Under the pieces are notes generated by a model. The model was not told the origin of the DNA, did not search any database, and worked only from the letters and a program-made list of their open reading frames with translations. A program made the translations under genes and the position numbers. This document shows, piece by piece, positions 15,471 through 24,300 of a stretch of 36,231 nucleotides of DNA. Source of the stretch: a virus; IMG/VR virus record IMGVR_UViG_3300008113_000317, positions 1 to 36,231 of that record, one strand, 5' to 3'. Numbering within the stretch: position 1 is the first letter of the stretch; the number at the start of each line of letters is the position of its first letter.

Positions 15471-18400
15471 ATGGCTAAAATCACGCTTGATCTAAACCAA
15501 TTCAAAGCATCTGGTGTTTACACTGTAGAGTTCGATGCTTCAGAAAGAATTGTGGTTACAACGCAAACAATTCGTCTTGTGGTTGGCTTTTCCCGCATCG
15601 GTGTTTTTAACGCACCGGTGTTCCTTAGAGATGTAGCAACCGCCAGAAAAGTGTTTGGACCTATTGATGCATACTTGGAAAAACGAGGTTCGTTCTTCCA
15701 CAGAGCAATCGAGACATGTCTACAAACAGCACCGATATTTGCATTGAACTTATTGCCGCTGAACAACGTTCCGGCTAACGAAGGCGGTGATGCCGTTCAG
15801 TACCGTTCGTTCTCGCTCGAGGCTGCCGGAGAAAATGGTATCAACACAACCGCTCTTCTCTCATCTTTCTACAACAAAGAGAGATTCTGGTTCGCGGATA
15901 CAAACTACTTGCAAGCTACTGTTGACAGCAAACCTTCAAATAGAGGAAGACTGTTCAACATCGTAAACTTGAGTCAACAAGTTACAAGCACAATCATCCG
16001 TAAGTCGGTGAACGCAACACAGTATAACATTACTGCCCAAGATTACTTTGGACCAGATGATGTACCTGCATATGTTAAACCAACTGACTATGTTTCTGAC
16101 TACTTCGTAGATATCTTTGTAGTCAAAGGTGATTGGTCAGACCTTCCCGTTCTTTCTAAAGATCCGGTTTGGTCAAAATACTTTGATGCAAGAGGTATCA
16201 ACACAGCACAGCTGGAAAACTTCTTAAGTCTTGACGATGTAACTCTTTTGGGATCGTTCACTGGATGTATCATCCCTAACTTCATCGACAACAACGGTGT
16301 AAACCAATCAATCGACGTTATCGTCAATCAAGCAACTGCTCTAACCGGCCTTTTCTTGAACATCAACGAAACCGAACTTGATGATTACGACAACTCAACT
16401 TACAAGGTAGATATGGTTGGTCACTCTCTCATCAACTCAACTGATGAGGTACTTGACTTCCTTTCATACAACACACCTCTTAAAGATGTGCTTTCTTACT
16501 CTGGAGAAAATTCACTCGCAGGTGATGAGGCTTCACAGCCTTTCGATACTGCTGGTGATTCAACTGCTCCATATGTAAGTTCATATCCTTACGGCGGAAA
16601 CGGCGGTAAATTCTTGAACCAGCTTGTTGTTTACAAGCCTGTTCCTACAGACACCACCTTTACACCTTCAATGTACAACGCCCTTCTTACGGGTCTTACT
16701 ACAAATTCATTGATCGCTACATACGGTGCAGACACTCTTGACACTGCAGCGATGCCTAATGACTATGTTAAAGTTGACAATGTAATTGATTCAGGTGACT
16801 TCTTTATCGCACCTGTGAGCAACCCTCTGAATTCCGATGCAACATATACAGCTGCATACATTGAAGAAGGCGAAGTTCTAACTGTACCAACAGTTGCTAA
16901 CCAAATCAATGCAAACTTTACAACTCTTACACCTGCTGCTGGAGATGTTATTTTGGTTGAAGCTACCGGCTATGCCAAGTACTTTGAAATTGACACTGTA
17001 ACTGGTATCACTGGAGGTTTCCAAATCGATGTTGCTACTACTCTTACATCAGGCACAAACTTCTATCAAGACAAATACTGTGTACCAGGATTTGCTGCTG
17101 ATGAATTCTCATCATTCCTTCAGCCTTCTGATTTGACAATCACATTGCTTGACATCAGCGCTGCTGCTGCAGATAACCTGGTTCCTGACTTAAACACGGC
17201 TGATCAAATCGACTACATCTTAAATCCTACATATACATACAGTAAGATCGATGGTGTATCAATACTTGACAACGCGGGTAACTCTGCTGACGCAGACGGA
17301 AACTTGGTAACTGTCTTTAACGTTACTACGGACGCTGCAATTGCGGGTACGTGGTATCTCAAAGGTTGGGAAATCAATACTACCGACGCAGACTTTGGAA
17401 AAATCAGAGTTGTAGGAACCACAAACGCAAACGCATTCGATAATGAAACTTTAGGCGATGTGATCGAGGTCACTCTTCTAAACGGAAAAGTAATTACCGG
17501 GGAAGTTTCATCTGTTGCAGCAACAACTGCAGCTGGTTCATTCAACTTGGAGAATACCAACGTAGCTGAACTCGCTATCATTGAGGCTTACCCTGGTTCA
17601 ACACTTGCAAGCAACATTAACAATCAACTTGTAGTTGACGGTGATCGTATTAAATATGGTACAGGTTCTTCTGAGTTCAACTACATCAACGCTAATCCAA
17701 ACTGGAGCAGAACAATCGACGCATACAGCGGTATTGCTTACGGTCTTAAAGGTGCTTCATTCCGTCAGTTCTCTGACACAACATTGCAAACACCTGCTGA
17801 CGCAACATACGCAGACGTAAATGAAACGTATATCGATTCATCTGTGTACGATGATGGAGGCACTCTTAATTACATCGCTTTCTATTCTTCAATCGCGAAG
17901 AACATTTCAGAAAACGTTAAGATCGAAGCGCCAGGACTTTACGACGGCGGCAAGAAATTCAAACTTACAGTTGCAAACGCAAGCAAGATTGAAGTTGGAG
18001 ACTACCTCGTAGACAATTCTGATACTTTGTTGATCCGCATCATTTCTAAAGTTAAGAAAACCGACGCGGCAACTGGTGTTGCATACTTTGAGTACAGCAC
18101 GCTCGTTACTCCTAAGACAACCGTAACCAGCGGTCTTACATACGTCACAAGATACCAGTCAATCCAGAAATTTGCTGACAGACTGCAGTTCACTGCTCTC
18201 TCAGGATTCACTCTGACTGACTACCATCTTCCTAACAATACAGATGCTCAACTTGATAAGATCTACGGCGTTCTCGAGAATACCAACTTGTCTAAGACAC
18301 TTGCATCTGACGACGTAATTACATTCCGCTATATCGTTGATACTTTCAACTTGGGTATTCAGCCTTACATGGGAGCTAAGCAAATTCTTAGCCGACTTGC

Positions 18401-19253
18401 TAAGAATCGTCAACAATGTTTGGCGATCATCAACGCTCCTTCTATCGCAGAATTCCAAGCAAGCACTGATCCACGATTCACCGAACTTCCAGATCCTCAA
18501 GCAGGAAACCCTGCTCCGGTTCTTAACACTTACTACATCTCAACTGGTGGTAACCTTACACTCGGCCCTTCATTCGTATGGAGTCTTCCTGATGAAGAGC
18601 AAGGCGCTAAGTTCATCGGTGTATTCACACCTAACCTCATCATCAGAGAGAACGCTAAGAACAAGAGCATTCCACCTGCCGCTGACGTATCAAACAACTT
18701 CATACGTAAGTTTATCAATGGTACTCCTTACGCAATCGTTGCTGGTCCTCGTCGTGGTGTAATCTCGAATCCTAGATTCGTGGCAATGGAATACGACTAC
18801 TTACTGTCTGACCGCGAAAACCTCGAGCCGATCGGTCTTAACCCAATCACAAACGTTAAGAACGTTGGTCCGATGATCTTCGCTAACCAGACTGCTTACC
18901 AAAGAACTCTCTCAGCATTCAACAACCTCCACGTTAGAGACTTGTTGATTACTATCGAGACTGCGGTAATCGAGGTTCTTCAACAATACCTCTTTGAATT
19001 CAACGACGCTACTACTCGTCTTGAGATCAAAACTATCGTTGAGAACTATCTAGATGTGGTTAGAAACGGCGGAGGAATCTATGCTTACTCAGTTATCATG
19101 GACGAAACCAACAACACACCTGAAATCATCGACCAAAACTTCGGTATCATTGACATCGGAATTGAGCCTGCTCGCGGTCTGCAGAAATTTATCAACCGCA
19201 TCACAGTCCTCAAGACAGGAGGTATCAGCTCAGGCGGTTTTTCAGCAGCCTAA
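15471..19253 (+). CDS. 18: tail sheath protein, T4 gp18-like, greatly enlarged
   Basis: The 1260-residue protein forms the contractile sheath. The N-terminus has the sheath start, VVGFSRIGVFNAPVFLRDV and a fold leading to FHRAIETCLQTAPIFALNLLP (about 40-100). The C-terminal ~300 residues hold the conserved sheath core: YMGAKQILSRLAKNRQQCLAII (about 965-986), FINGTPYAIVAGPRRG (about 1083), NPITNVKNVGPMIFANQT and a LHVRDLLITIETAVIEVLQQYLFEFND helix that interlocks neighbours. T4 gp18 is 659 residues. Here about 600 extra residues lie between about 330 and 930; they are rich in Asp, Thr, Asn and Ala, beta-pattern and low in Lys, as expected of surface-exposed added domains. No stop or frameshift breaks it. 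Confidence 0.9.
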   Translation: MAKITLDLNQFKASGVYTVEFDASERIVVTTQTIRLVVGFSRIGVFNAPVFLRDVATARKVFGPIDAYLEKRGSFFHRAIETCLQTAPIFALNLLPLNNVPANEGGDAVQYRSFSLEAAGENGINTTALLSSFYNKERFWFADTNYLQATVDSKPSNRGRLFNIVNLSQQVTSTIIRKSVNATQYNITAQDYFGPDDVPAYVKPTDYVSDYFVDIFVVKGDWSDLPVLSKDPVWSKYFDARGINTAQLENFLSLDDVTLLGSFTGCIIPNFIDNNGVNQSIDVIVNQATALTGLFLNINETELDDYDNSTYKVDMVGHSLINSTDEVLDFLSYNTPLKDVLSYSGENSLAGDEASQPFDTAGDSTAPYVSSYPYGGNGGKFLNQLVVYKPVPTDTTFTPSMYNALLTGLTTNSLIATYGADTLDTAAMPNDYVKVDNVIDSGDFFIAPVSNPLNSDATYTAAYIEEGEVLTVPTVANQINANFTTLTPAAGDVILVEATGYAKYFEIDTVTGITGGFQIDVATTLTSGTNFYQDKYCVPGFAADEFSSFLQPSDLTITLLDISAAAADNLVPDLNTADQIDYILNPTYTYSKIDGVSILDNAGNSADADGNLVTVFNVTTDAAIAGTWYLKGWEINTTDADFGKIRVVGTTNANAFDNETLGDVIEVTLLNGKVITGEVSSVAATTAAGSFNLENTNVAELAIIEAYPGSTLASNINNQLVVDGDRIKYGTGSSEFNYINANPNWSRTIDAYSGIAYGLKGASFRQFSDTTLQTPADATYADVNETYIDSSVYDDGGTLNYIAFYSSIAKNISENVKIEAPGLYDGGKKFKLTVANASKIEVGDYLVDNSDTLLIRIISKVKKTDAATGVAYFEYSTLVTPKTTVTSGLTYVTRYQSIQKFADRLQFTALSGFTLTDYHLPNNTDAQLDKIYGVLENTNLSKTLASDDVITFRYIVDTFNLGIQPYMGAKQILSRLAKNRQQCLAIINAPSIAEFQASTDPRFTELPDPQAGNPAPVLNTYYISTGGNLTLGPSFVWSLPDEEQGAKFIGVFTPNLIIRENAKNKSIPPAADVSNNFIRKFINGTPYAIVAGPRRGVISNPRFVAMEYDYLLSDRENLEPIGLNPITNVKNVGPMIFANQTAYQRTLSAFNNLHVRDLLITIETAVIEVLQQYLFEFNDATTRLEIKTIVENYLDVVRNGGGIYAYSVIMDETNNTPEIIDQNFGIIDIGIEPARGLQKFINRITVLKTGGISSGGFSAA

Positions 19254-19270
19254 CGGGTAAAACTTAAAGA

Positions 19271-19280
19271 GATAAATACA
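19271..19280 (+). promoter_or_regulatory. variant late promoter motif GATAAATACA before tail tube
   Basis: GATAAATACA, 35 nt to ATG 19306. It differs from the GATATATA copies but is closer to the T4 late consensus TATAAATA. Inferred to give extra transcription of the tube gene. Confidence 0.45.
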
Positions 19281-19305
19281 GAGATCAAAATAAAAAGAAA
19301 GCAAA

Positions 19306-19869
19306 ATGGCAGGACTACCACATTATAGAAATTCGGTCGCCGCGATGAACAAATTCGAACCTGTGTACCAATCACAGTTCGAAATCTTGTTGACTCCACC
19401 GCCCGCTGTATCAAACTGGCAGCTAGTAATGGAAAACGTTACAAACATCGGTGGTGTTGAAGTAAACAAACTTCCAGGCGCTCAAGAGCAGATGTACAAA
19501 TTCGCAAGAAGATCGTTTGCTGGAGGTGCTCCCGAAAGTACAACGGTTGATGTAACTCTTGACTTTGAAGTCAACTTAGACGACGCCAACAGCGCATACG
19601 TCTACAAGGCTCTTCGTCAATGGTGCGATATCATCTATGATCCACTTACAGGTCGTATGGGAATCAAGAGAGATTATGCAGGTGGTCCGATGATCATCAA
19701 CTACTTCAACAAGAACGGTGATATCTATCGCCAGTTGACTTTCCCAACAGTATTCCCGACAACTGCAATCGCAGGATTCGGAAACGAAGCAAACTTCTCA
19801 GAAGCAGGTATCTACAAGATCACCGGTTTCACACTTCGCGCAGACTACTGGGAAGAAACAATTCTCTAA
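19306..19869 (+). CDS. 19: tail tube protein, T4 gp19-like
   Basis: The 187-residue protein builds the inner tube through which DNA passes. It shows the gp19 layout: N-terminal FEPVYQSQFEILLTPPP (about 19-35), LPGAQEQMYKFARRSFAGG (about 62-80), a VTLDFEVNLDDANSAYVYKALRQWCDIIYDP block (about 89-119) and a C-terminal AGFGNEANFSEAGIYKITGFTLRADYWEE region. T4 gp19 is 163 residues. Placement directly after the sheath and before a terminator is the standard late tail order. The short KFARRSFAGG loop is typical of the inter-ring contact. High confidence. Confidence 0.95.
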   Translation: MAGLPHYRNSVAAMNKFEPVYQSQFEILLTPPPAVSNWQLVMENVTNIGGVEVNKLPGAQEQMYKFARRSFAGGAPESTTVDVTLDFEVNLDDANSAYVYKALRQWCDIIYDPLTGRMGIKRDYAGGPMIINYFNKNGDIYRQLTFPTVFPTTAIAGFGNEANFSEAGIYKITGFTLRADYWEETIL

Positions 19870-19899
19870 ACATCCATTTGGTCTCAGTACCAAATATCA

Positions 19900-19926
19900 A
19901 GAGGGACTTCGGTCCCTCTTTTTTTT
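19900..19926 (+). terminator. rho-independent terminator after tail tube
   Basis: An 8-bp stem, AGAGGGAC (19900-19907) and GTCCCTCT (19912-19919), closed by a UUCG-type loop TTCG (19908-19911), is followed by eight T's (19919-19926). It separates the sheath/tube unit from the next promoter at 19960. Confidence 0.92.
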
Positions 19927-19959
19927 GTCCCAAAACTAAGAACCAAAATCATGCTGTGA

Positions 19960-19967
19960 TATATAAA
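19960..19967 (+). promoter_or_regulatory. putative late promoter motif TATATAAA before gp26-like gene
   Basis: GATATATAAACTAACA at 19958-19973, 27 nt before ATG 19987 and 33 nt after the tube terminator, which makes a role as promoter for the following hub and tape-measure genes likely. Confidence 0.7.
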
Positions 19968-19986
19968 CTAACAAAACTAATTCCAT

Positions 19987-21000
19987 ATGTCAGAATACGA
20001 AAACTTGAGCAACGAAGAGCTTCAAGACAAGATCGAAAAAGAAGCCGCTTTGTTTGCAAAACAAAACGAGATGAATGAGGTTGTAGAAGAAGCTGAAGAA
20101 GTTCAGCCTATGCCTCAAGCAAAAGCAACACCAGTTACATCGCTGGGAAAAGCACAGAAATTCCAAAATCCTGAAGCAGACAGCTTACTTGCTGCTGAGA
20201 TTGGGTGGAAAAACGTACCGTTAGAAAACATACCTTCAAAGGGTCTTTTCTACGACAGTGAAACGCAAATTGCAATTCGTGCTGCCAGCGTAGCTGAAAT
20301 TCGCCACTGGTCCACAATCGATGAAAATGACTTGTTGGCAACCGACGACATGTTGAACTTCATCATGGAGAAATGCTGTCGCATCAAGGTTCCTGGAAAG
20401 CCAGGTAACTTTAAAGATCTTATGGAGATCGACCGTTTTTATTTGATATTTGCTATCAGAGACTTTACGTTTAAGAACGGAGAAAACAAGTTGATGATCA
20501 GTGTTTCCGACGACGACGGAGTAGAAGAAAAGGTAGAAGTAACTAAAGATCTTCTTGATTACTTCAACCCAGACGAGCGCTTGATGAACTACTATGATCA
20601 TACGAACAAGTGCTTTAAGATTCAAATGAAGAACGGCGAATCTTTCGATTTGTACTTACCTACTTTAGGTATCATGAACTTCATCAAGAACTACATCAAG
20701 ACCAAACAACAGACCAACAAGAATTTCGACAAAGCGTTCATCAAGTATGCGCCATTCTTGTTCCCTGAGTGGAAAACTTTGACACAAGCATCTTACGACA
20801 AAGCTGTTCAAGAGAGTATGACCTGGAGCCTCCAGCGCATATCTGTACTCGACAAACTCGTCGAGATCCTTTCATCATCAGTGAATCCGCAGATTCGCTA
20901 CATGAGCTCTACCGGAGGAGAGAGGGTGAGCCCCCTTAACTTTCCAGGAGGGGTCAAGTCTATTTTCCTTATTTCAGATATCTTTGGAGAATTGGTTTGA
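19987..21000 (+). CDS. 26: baseplate hub/tape-measure chaperone, T4 gp26-like
   Basis: The 337-residue protein resembles the T4 baseplate protein family containing gp26. After a variable acidic N-terminus (1-70) comes the family opening, PLENIPSKGLFYDSETQIAI (about 77-96), with RAASVAEIRHWSTIDEND, then a helical region with a D-R-x-Y-L-I-F-A-I-R-D motif (about 149-158) and a beta section ending in an 'S-V-x-D...' strand. In T4-like phages it helps assemble the hub or tail-tube initiation complex; here its place between tube and tape measure is that of a tail assembly chaperone. It ends GTT TGA, and the following gene overlaps it in the +1 frame. An AGGAGGGG sequence at 20946-20953 lies inside its 3' end. 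Confidence 0.7.
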   Translation: MSEYENLSNEELQDKIEKEAALFAKQNEMNEVVEEAEEVQPMPQAKATPVTSLGKAQKFQNPEADSLLAAEIGWKNVPLENIPSKGLFYDSETQIAIRAASVAEIRHWSTIDENDLLATDDMLNFIMEKCCRIKVPGKPGNFKDLMEIDRFYLIFAIRDFTFKNGENKLMISVSDDDGVEEKVEVTKDLLDYFNPDERLMNYYDHTNKCFKIQMKNGESFDLYLPTLGIMNFIKNYIKTKQQTNKNFDKAFIKYAPFLFPEWKTLTQASYDKAVQESMTWSLQRISVLDKLVEILSSSVNPQIRYMSSTGGERVSPLNFPGGVKSIFLISDIFGELV

Positions 21001-21274
21001 GTTGGAGTTTCTCCTACTCAAAATTCTTCGTCTTCAACCATCGGAACTCGAGATCATGGAGTTCTATCGAGCAGAGTTCTTGATAGAAAACTTGAAGAAG
21101 AATACCGAGGAAGAAAACAAGCAGAGGAAGAAAGACGAAGATGAACAGAGCAAAATGATGCCTCAACAGCCTAATGCATCTAAGATGATGTCGGACGCTC
21201 GCAAGAGTATGCCTACGCCATCGTTCAGAATGCCGACTGGCGGTTTGAGCAACTTCGGTAAACTGTCTCTGTAA
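20984..21274 (+). CDS. small tail assembly protein (gp51-like position), no ATG start
   Basis: The 96-residue product has an N-terminal helical block, FELEFLLLKILRLQPSELEIMEFYRAEFLIENL (about 5-37 in the TTG frame), followed by a charged linker and a low-complexity tail rich in Met, Ser and Pro. Gene order (tube, gp26-like, this gene, tape measure) is that of tail assembly chaperone second frames, and T4 gp51 plays a comparable hub-assembly role. There is no ATG or GTG before the block: the only start available is TTG 20984. The frame is open from 20930 inside the previous gene, so initiation at TTG by coupling or +1 frameshifting from the upstream gene are both possible. Confidence 0.6.
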   Translation: MENWFELEFLLLKILRLQPSELEIMEFYRAEFLIENLKKNTEEENKQRKKDEDEQSKMMPQQPNASKMMSDARKSMPTPSFRMPTGGLSNFGKLSL

Positions 21275-21285
21275 TTCATCTGGGA

Positions 21286-21293
21286 TATATAGA
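21286..21293 (+). promoter_or_regulatory. putative late promoter motif TATATAGA before tape measure
   Basis: GGGATATATAGAAAAAG at 21282-21298, 27 nt before ATG 21313, identical in core and spacing class to the copy at 10898. Confidence 0.7.
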
Positions 21294-21312
21294 AAAAGAC
21301 CTCACTGAATAA

Positions 21313-24300
21313 ATGTCTGTTGCCAACCAGGCTAACGAAAAGCTAACCCAACTTGTCACTCTCACTGCAAAGATAGAGAGCTATCTTAACCCTGCGAAAA
21401 AGGGTAAAGGCGGAGGACAAGCTGGCGCACAGGTTGCCGGAGACGGTGCAACTGGAGGTGGTGGAGTCAACAGAATCAAAGAAGCCATAGCAGTGGGCGG
21501 AATGGCCCAGTCACTTGCTATGTTCTTTAAAGAATACACCAAGTCAAAACTCGGCGACGGTGAAAAGGTCAAGCAACTTTTGATCAACCTCTCGGATGGT
21601 ATGCGCCAAGCGTACGATAAAATCAAAGAGATAGACGAAAAAGAAATGTTAAACAAAATCAGCACTGTCATTAAAGGCATTGCTGGTTTTTCTTTGACCA
21701 TGGTTCTCTTAAGTCTTGCCGCTGTTCCTTTTGCTCTGGGGATACTTGTGTTTTCTCTGGGGATCAGTGCGATGAATATGATCTTCAACCTTTTAGTTAA
21801 GGACACTAAGAAGACCGATGAAGCATTGGGCATATTAGGAAAGATCGGACAGGGCGCTGCGTTGTTTACACTTGCGATGGTCTTAATTGGCTATACCGCT
21901 CCTGCTTTTGCGTTGGGAGTCATTGTCTTCACACTTGCCGTTAGTGGTATGCTTCTTGTTTTCAGCTTATTAGGAAGTACAAAAGTTAAGAAGACTGTTA
22001 CTGATTCCATGCAGATCATTTTCGATATGGCAAAAGGCGCTGCCTTCTTTGCGCTCTCTATGATTCTAATCGGAATCACTGCTCCTCTATTTGCATTTGG
22101 TGTAGTTGTGTTTACTTTAGCAATTTCCGCCATGATATTGGTGTTTAGCTTATTGAACGGCGTTAAGAAACAAGTCAGAGATTCTCTTCAGCTGATTCTG
22201 TCTATGTCGACAGATATAGCGATATTTGCGTTAACCATGACGTTGATTGGATTAGTCGCTCCTCTGTTCGCATTAGGTACGATTGTCTTTACACTTGCAC
22301 TGGCCGCAGTCATGGGAGTTCTGATTCTTGCTGGGAAATTCGACAAGCAACTAAGTAAAGGTGTTAAGGCACTTGATATGATGGCGATACCTATTGCCAT
22401 TCTTGCTGGCGTATTCCTCATTGTAGGACTTGTTTGGGAACCCGTTCTGAAAGGTGGAGCAACTGTGGCCGCAACTATTCTTTTAGTCGGAACAGCGACA
22501 GCACTTATTGGAATGATGGATAAAAACGTCAAGAAAGGCATTAAGACGCTTGATCAGATGATCCTGCCTGTCTTAGCTTTTGCAGGCGCTCTTCTAATCA
22601 TTGGATTGATACCAACAGATCCGTTAGAATTGTTACTTAAGGTGGGTGTAATGGCTGTTGCTATTACTGTGCTCGGGTTGGCTGCATTTGTACTAGGGCT
22701 TCCAGCAGTAGCGCCTTTCGCAACAGCTGGTGCTGCCGTATTAGTTACTTTGACAGTACCTATGATCGTATTTGCAGCTGCACTCTTCATAATATCTAAA
22801 GCAACATTTACCAAAGAGTCCATCATCAACCTTGGAATGGCAATCGGTGTCATAGGAGTTGCGATGGCTGGTATGGGTCTACTTGCGCCTTTTATTCTAA
22901 TAGGAAGTGCTGTGATGGCCGTAGCCGCTGTCGCTCTTCTACCTATCACTGCGTCATTAGCGATATTTAAGTCTATAGGTTGGAAAGAATCGGACGGCGA
23001 ATCTCTTAAGAATTCTTTGAAAAGTACAGTGCAAGCATTCGCACATGCATTGGACGGAGTCGGTATCACAGGTATGTTTAAGCTACTCGCTGCTATTCCA
23101 ATAGTCGCTTTGTTGGGACTGTCTCTTACAGCCCTTGCGATGGGAATCAAAGCGATGGCTACCATGACTTTCACCGAAATGGAGTGGGACGATAAAGAAA
23201 AGAAACTCATTCCAAAGCGACAAGTCAAACTCACAGACGCTGAAATTCAGGCTGTAGGTCCTAATGTCGCATCCATACTTAACGCACTTGCTGATCCTCT
23301 TCTGGAATTTGGTAAGAAAGCAGCGGAAGGACCATTATCTTTGTTTGGTCTGGGCTACATGGCCCAAGGTATCAAAGCAGCCGCTGGAATCGGTGAAGTA
23401 ATTTCTTCTCTTGCGAAAGGCGTTGCTGACATGGCAAAACTTAACGTCGTCGAGTACCAAGTAAAAGACGGTAAGCTGGTTCCAAAGTCGGTAAGAAAAC
23501 TTACTCCGCTTGACTTTGTGATGGCAGGAATCAACACAGGATTGATTCTAGACGCATTGGCGGTTCCTCTTACGAGATTTGGTATGTACGCTTCGTTGGG
23601 CGAAGGCATATTCTCCAGCGGTTACATGGAGAAAGGTATTGAAGCCGCAAGCAAAGTAGGAAATGCGATAGCATCTATCGCCAAAGGAGTCTCCGACATG
23701 GCCAACTTGACCGTCGTTGAAAACCAAGTAAAAGACGGTAAGTTAGTTCCAAAAAGCTCAAGACAGCTGACAGATGCTGACTTTACTCTTGCCGGCGAAA
23801 ATGTTGGCAAAATTCTAAAAGCATTGGTAGTCCCGTTGACCGATTTTGGAAAAGCCTGGGAAGACGGCAGCAGTTGGTTCAGCAACAGTTATTTAGAATC
23901 AGCGGTCAAAGGTATAAACGCGGTCACAGATCCTATCTCTAAGTTGGCTAAGATGATCACTGAACTGGCGTCAGGAAACGCCGTGGTCAGTGAAGTAAAA
24001 GACGGCAAGTTAGTTCCAAAGCAAGCAATATCTTTTGCTGATGCAGTGCCTAAAGCAACCGCAGCGATTAGTGAACTCCTTACAGCTTTGCCTAAATCAC
24101 TTACGGCATTTGGACAATCATACGAAAACGACAAAGACGCGATAACTTCAGGAATCGATGCGATCGGCATCATAGCTGGTTCTGTGAACAAGATAGCAGA
24201 CTTTGGTAAGAATTACATAGAAAGAAAGGCTGACATTGAAGGCTCTATTGAAGGAGCGAAAAAGTTGGTGCCTGCTTCGGCCGACATGGTCAAGATACTT

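Noticed and set aside
20946-20953. AGGAGGGG as an ordinary ribosome-binding site for the next gene
   Set aside because: No start codon in the second frame lies at a suitable distance; the only start, TTG 20984, is about 30 nt away. Most genes here also lack Shine-Dalgarno sequences.
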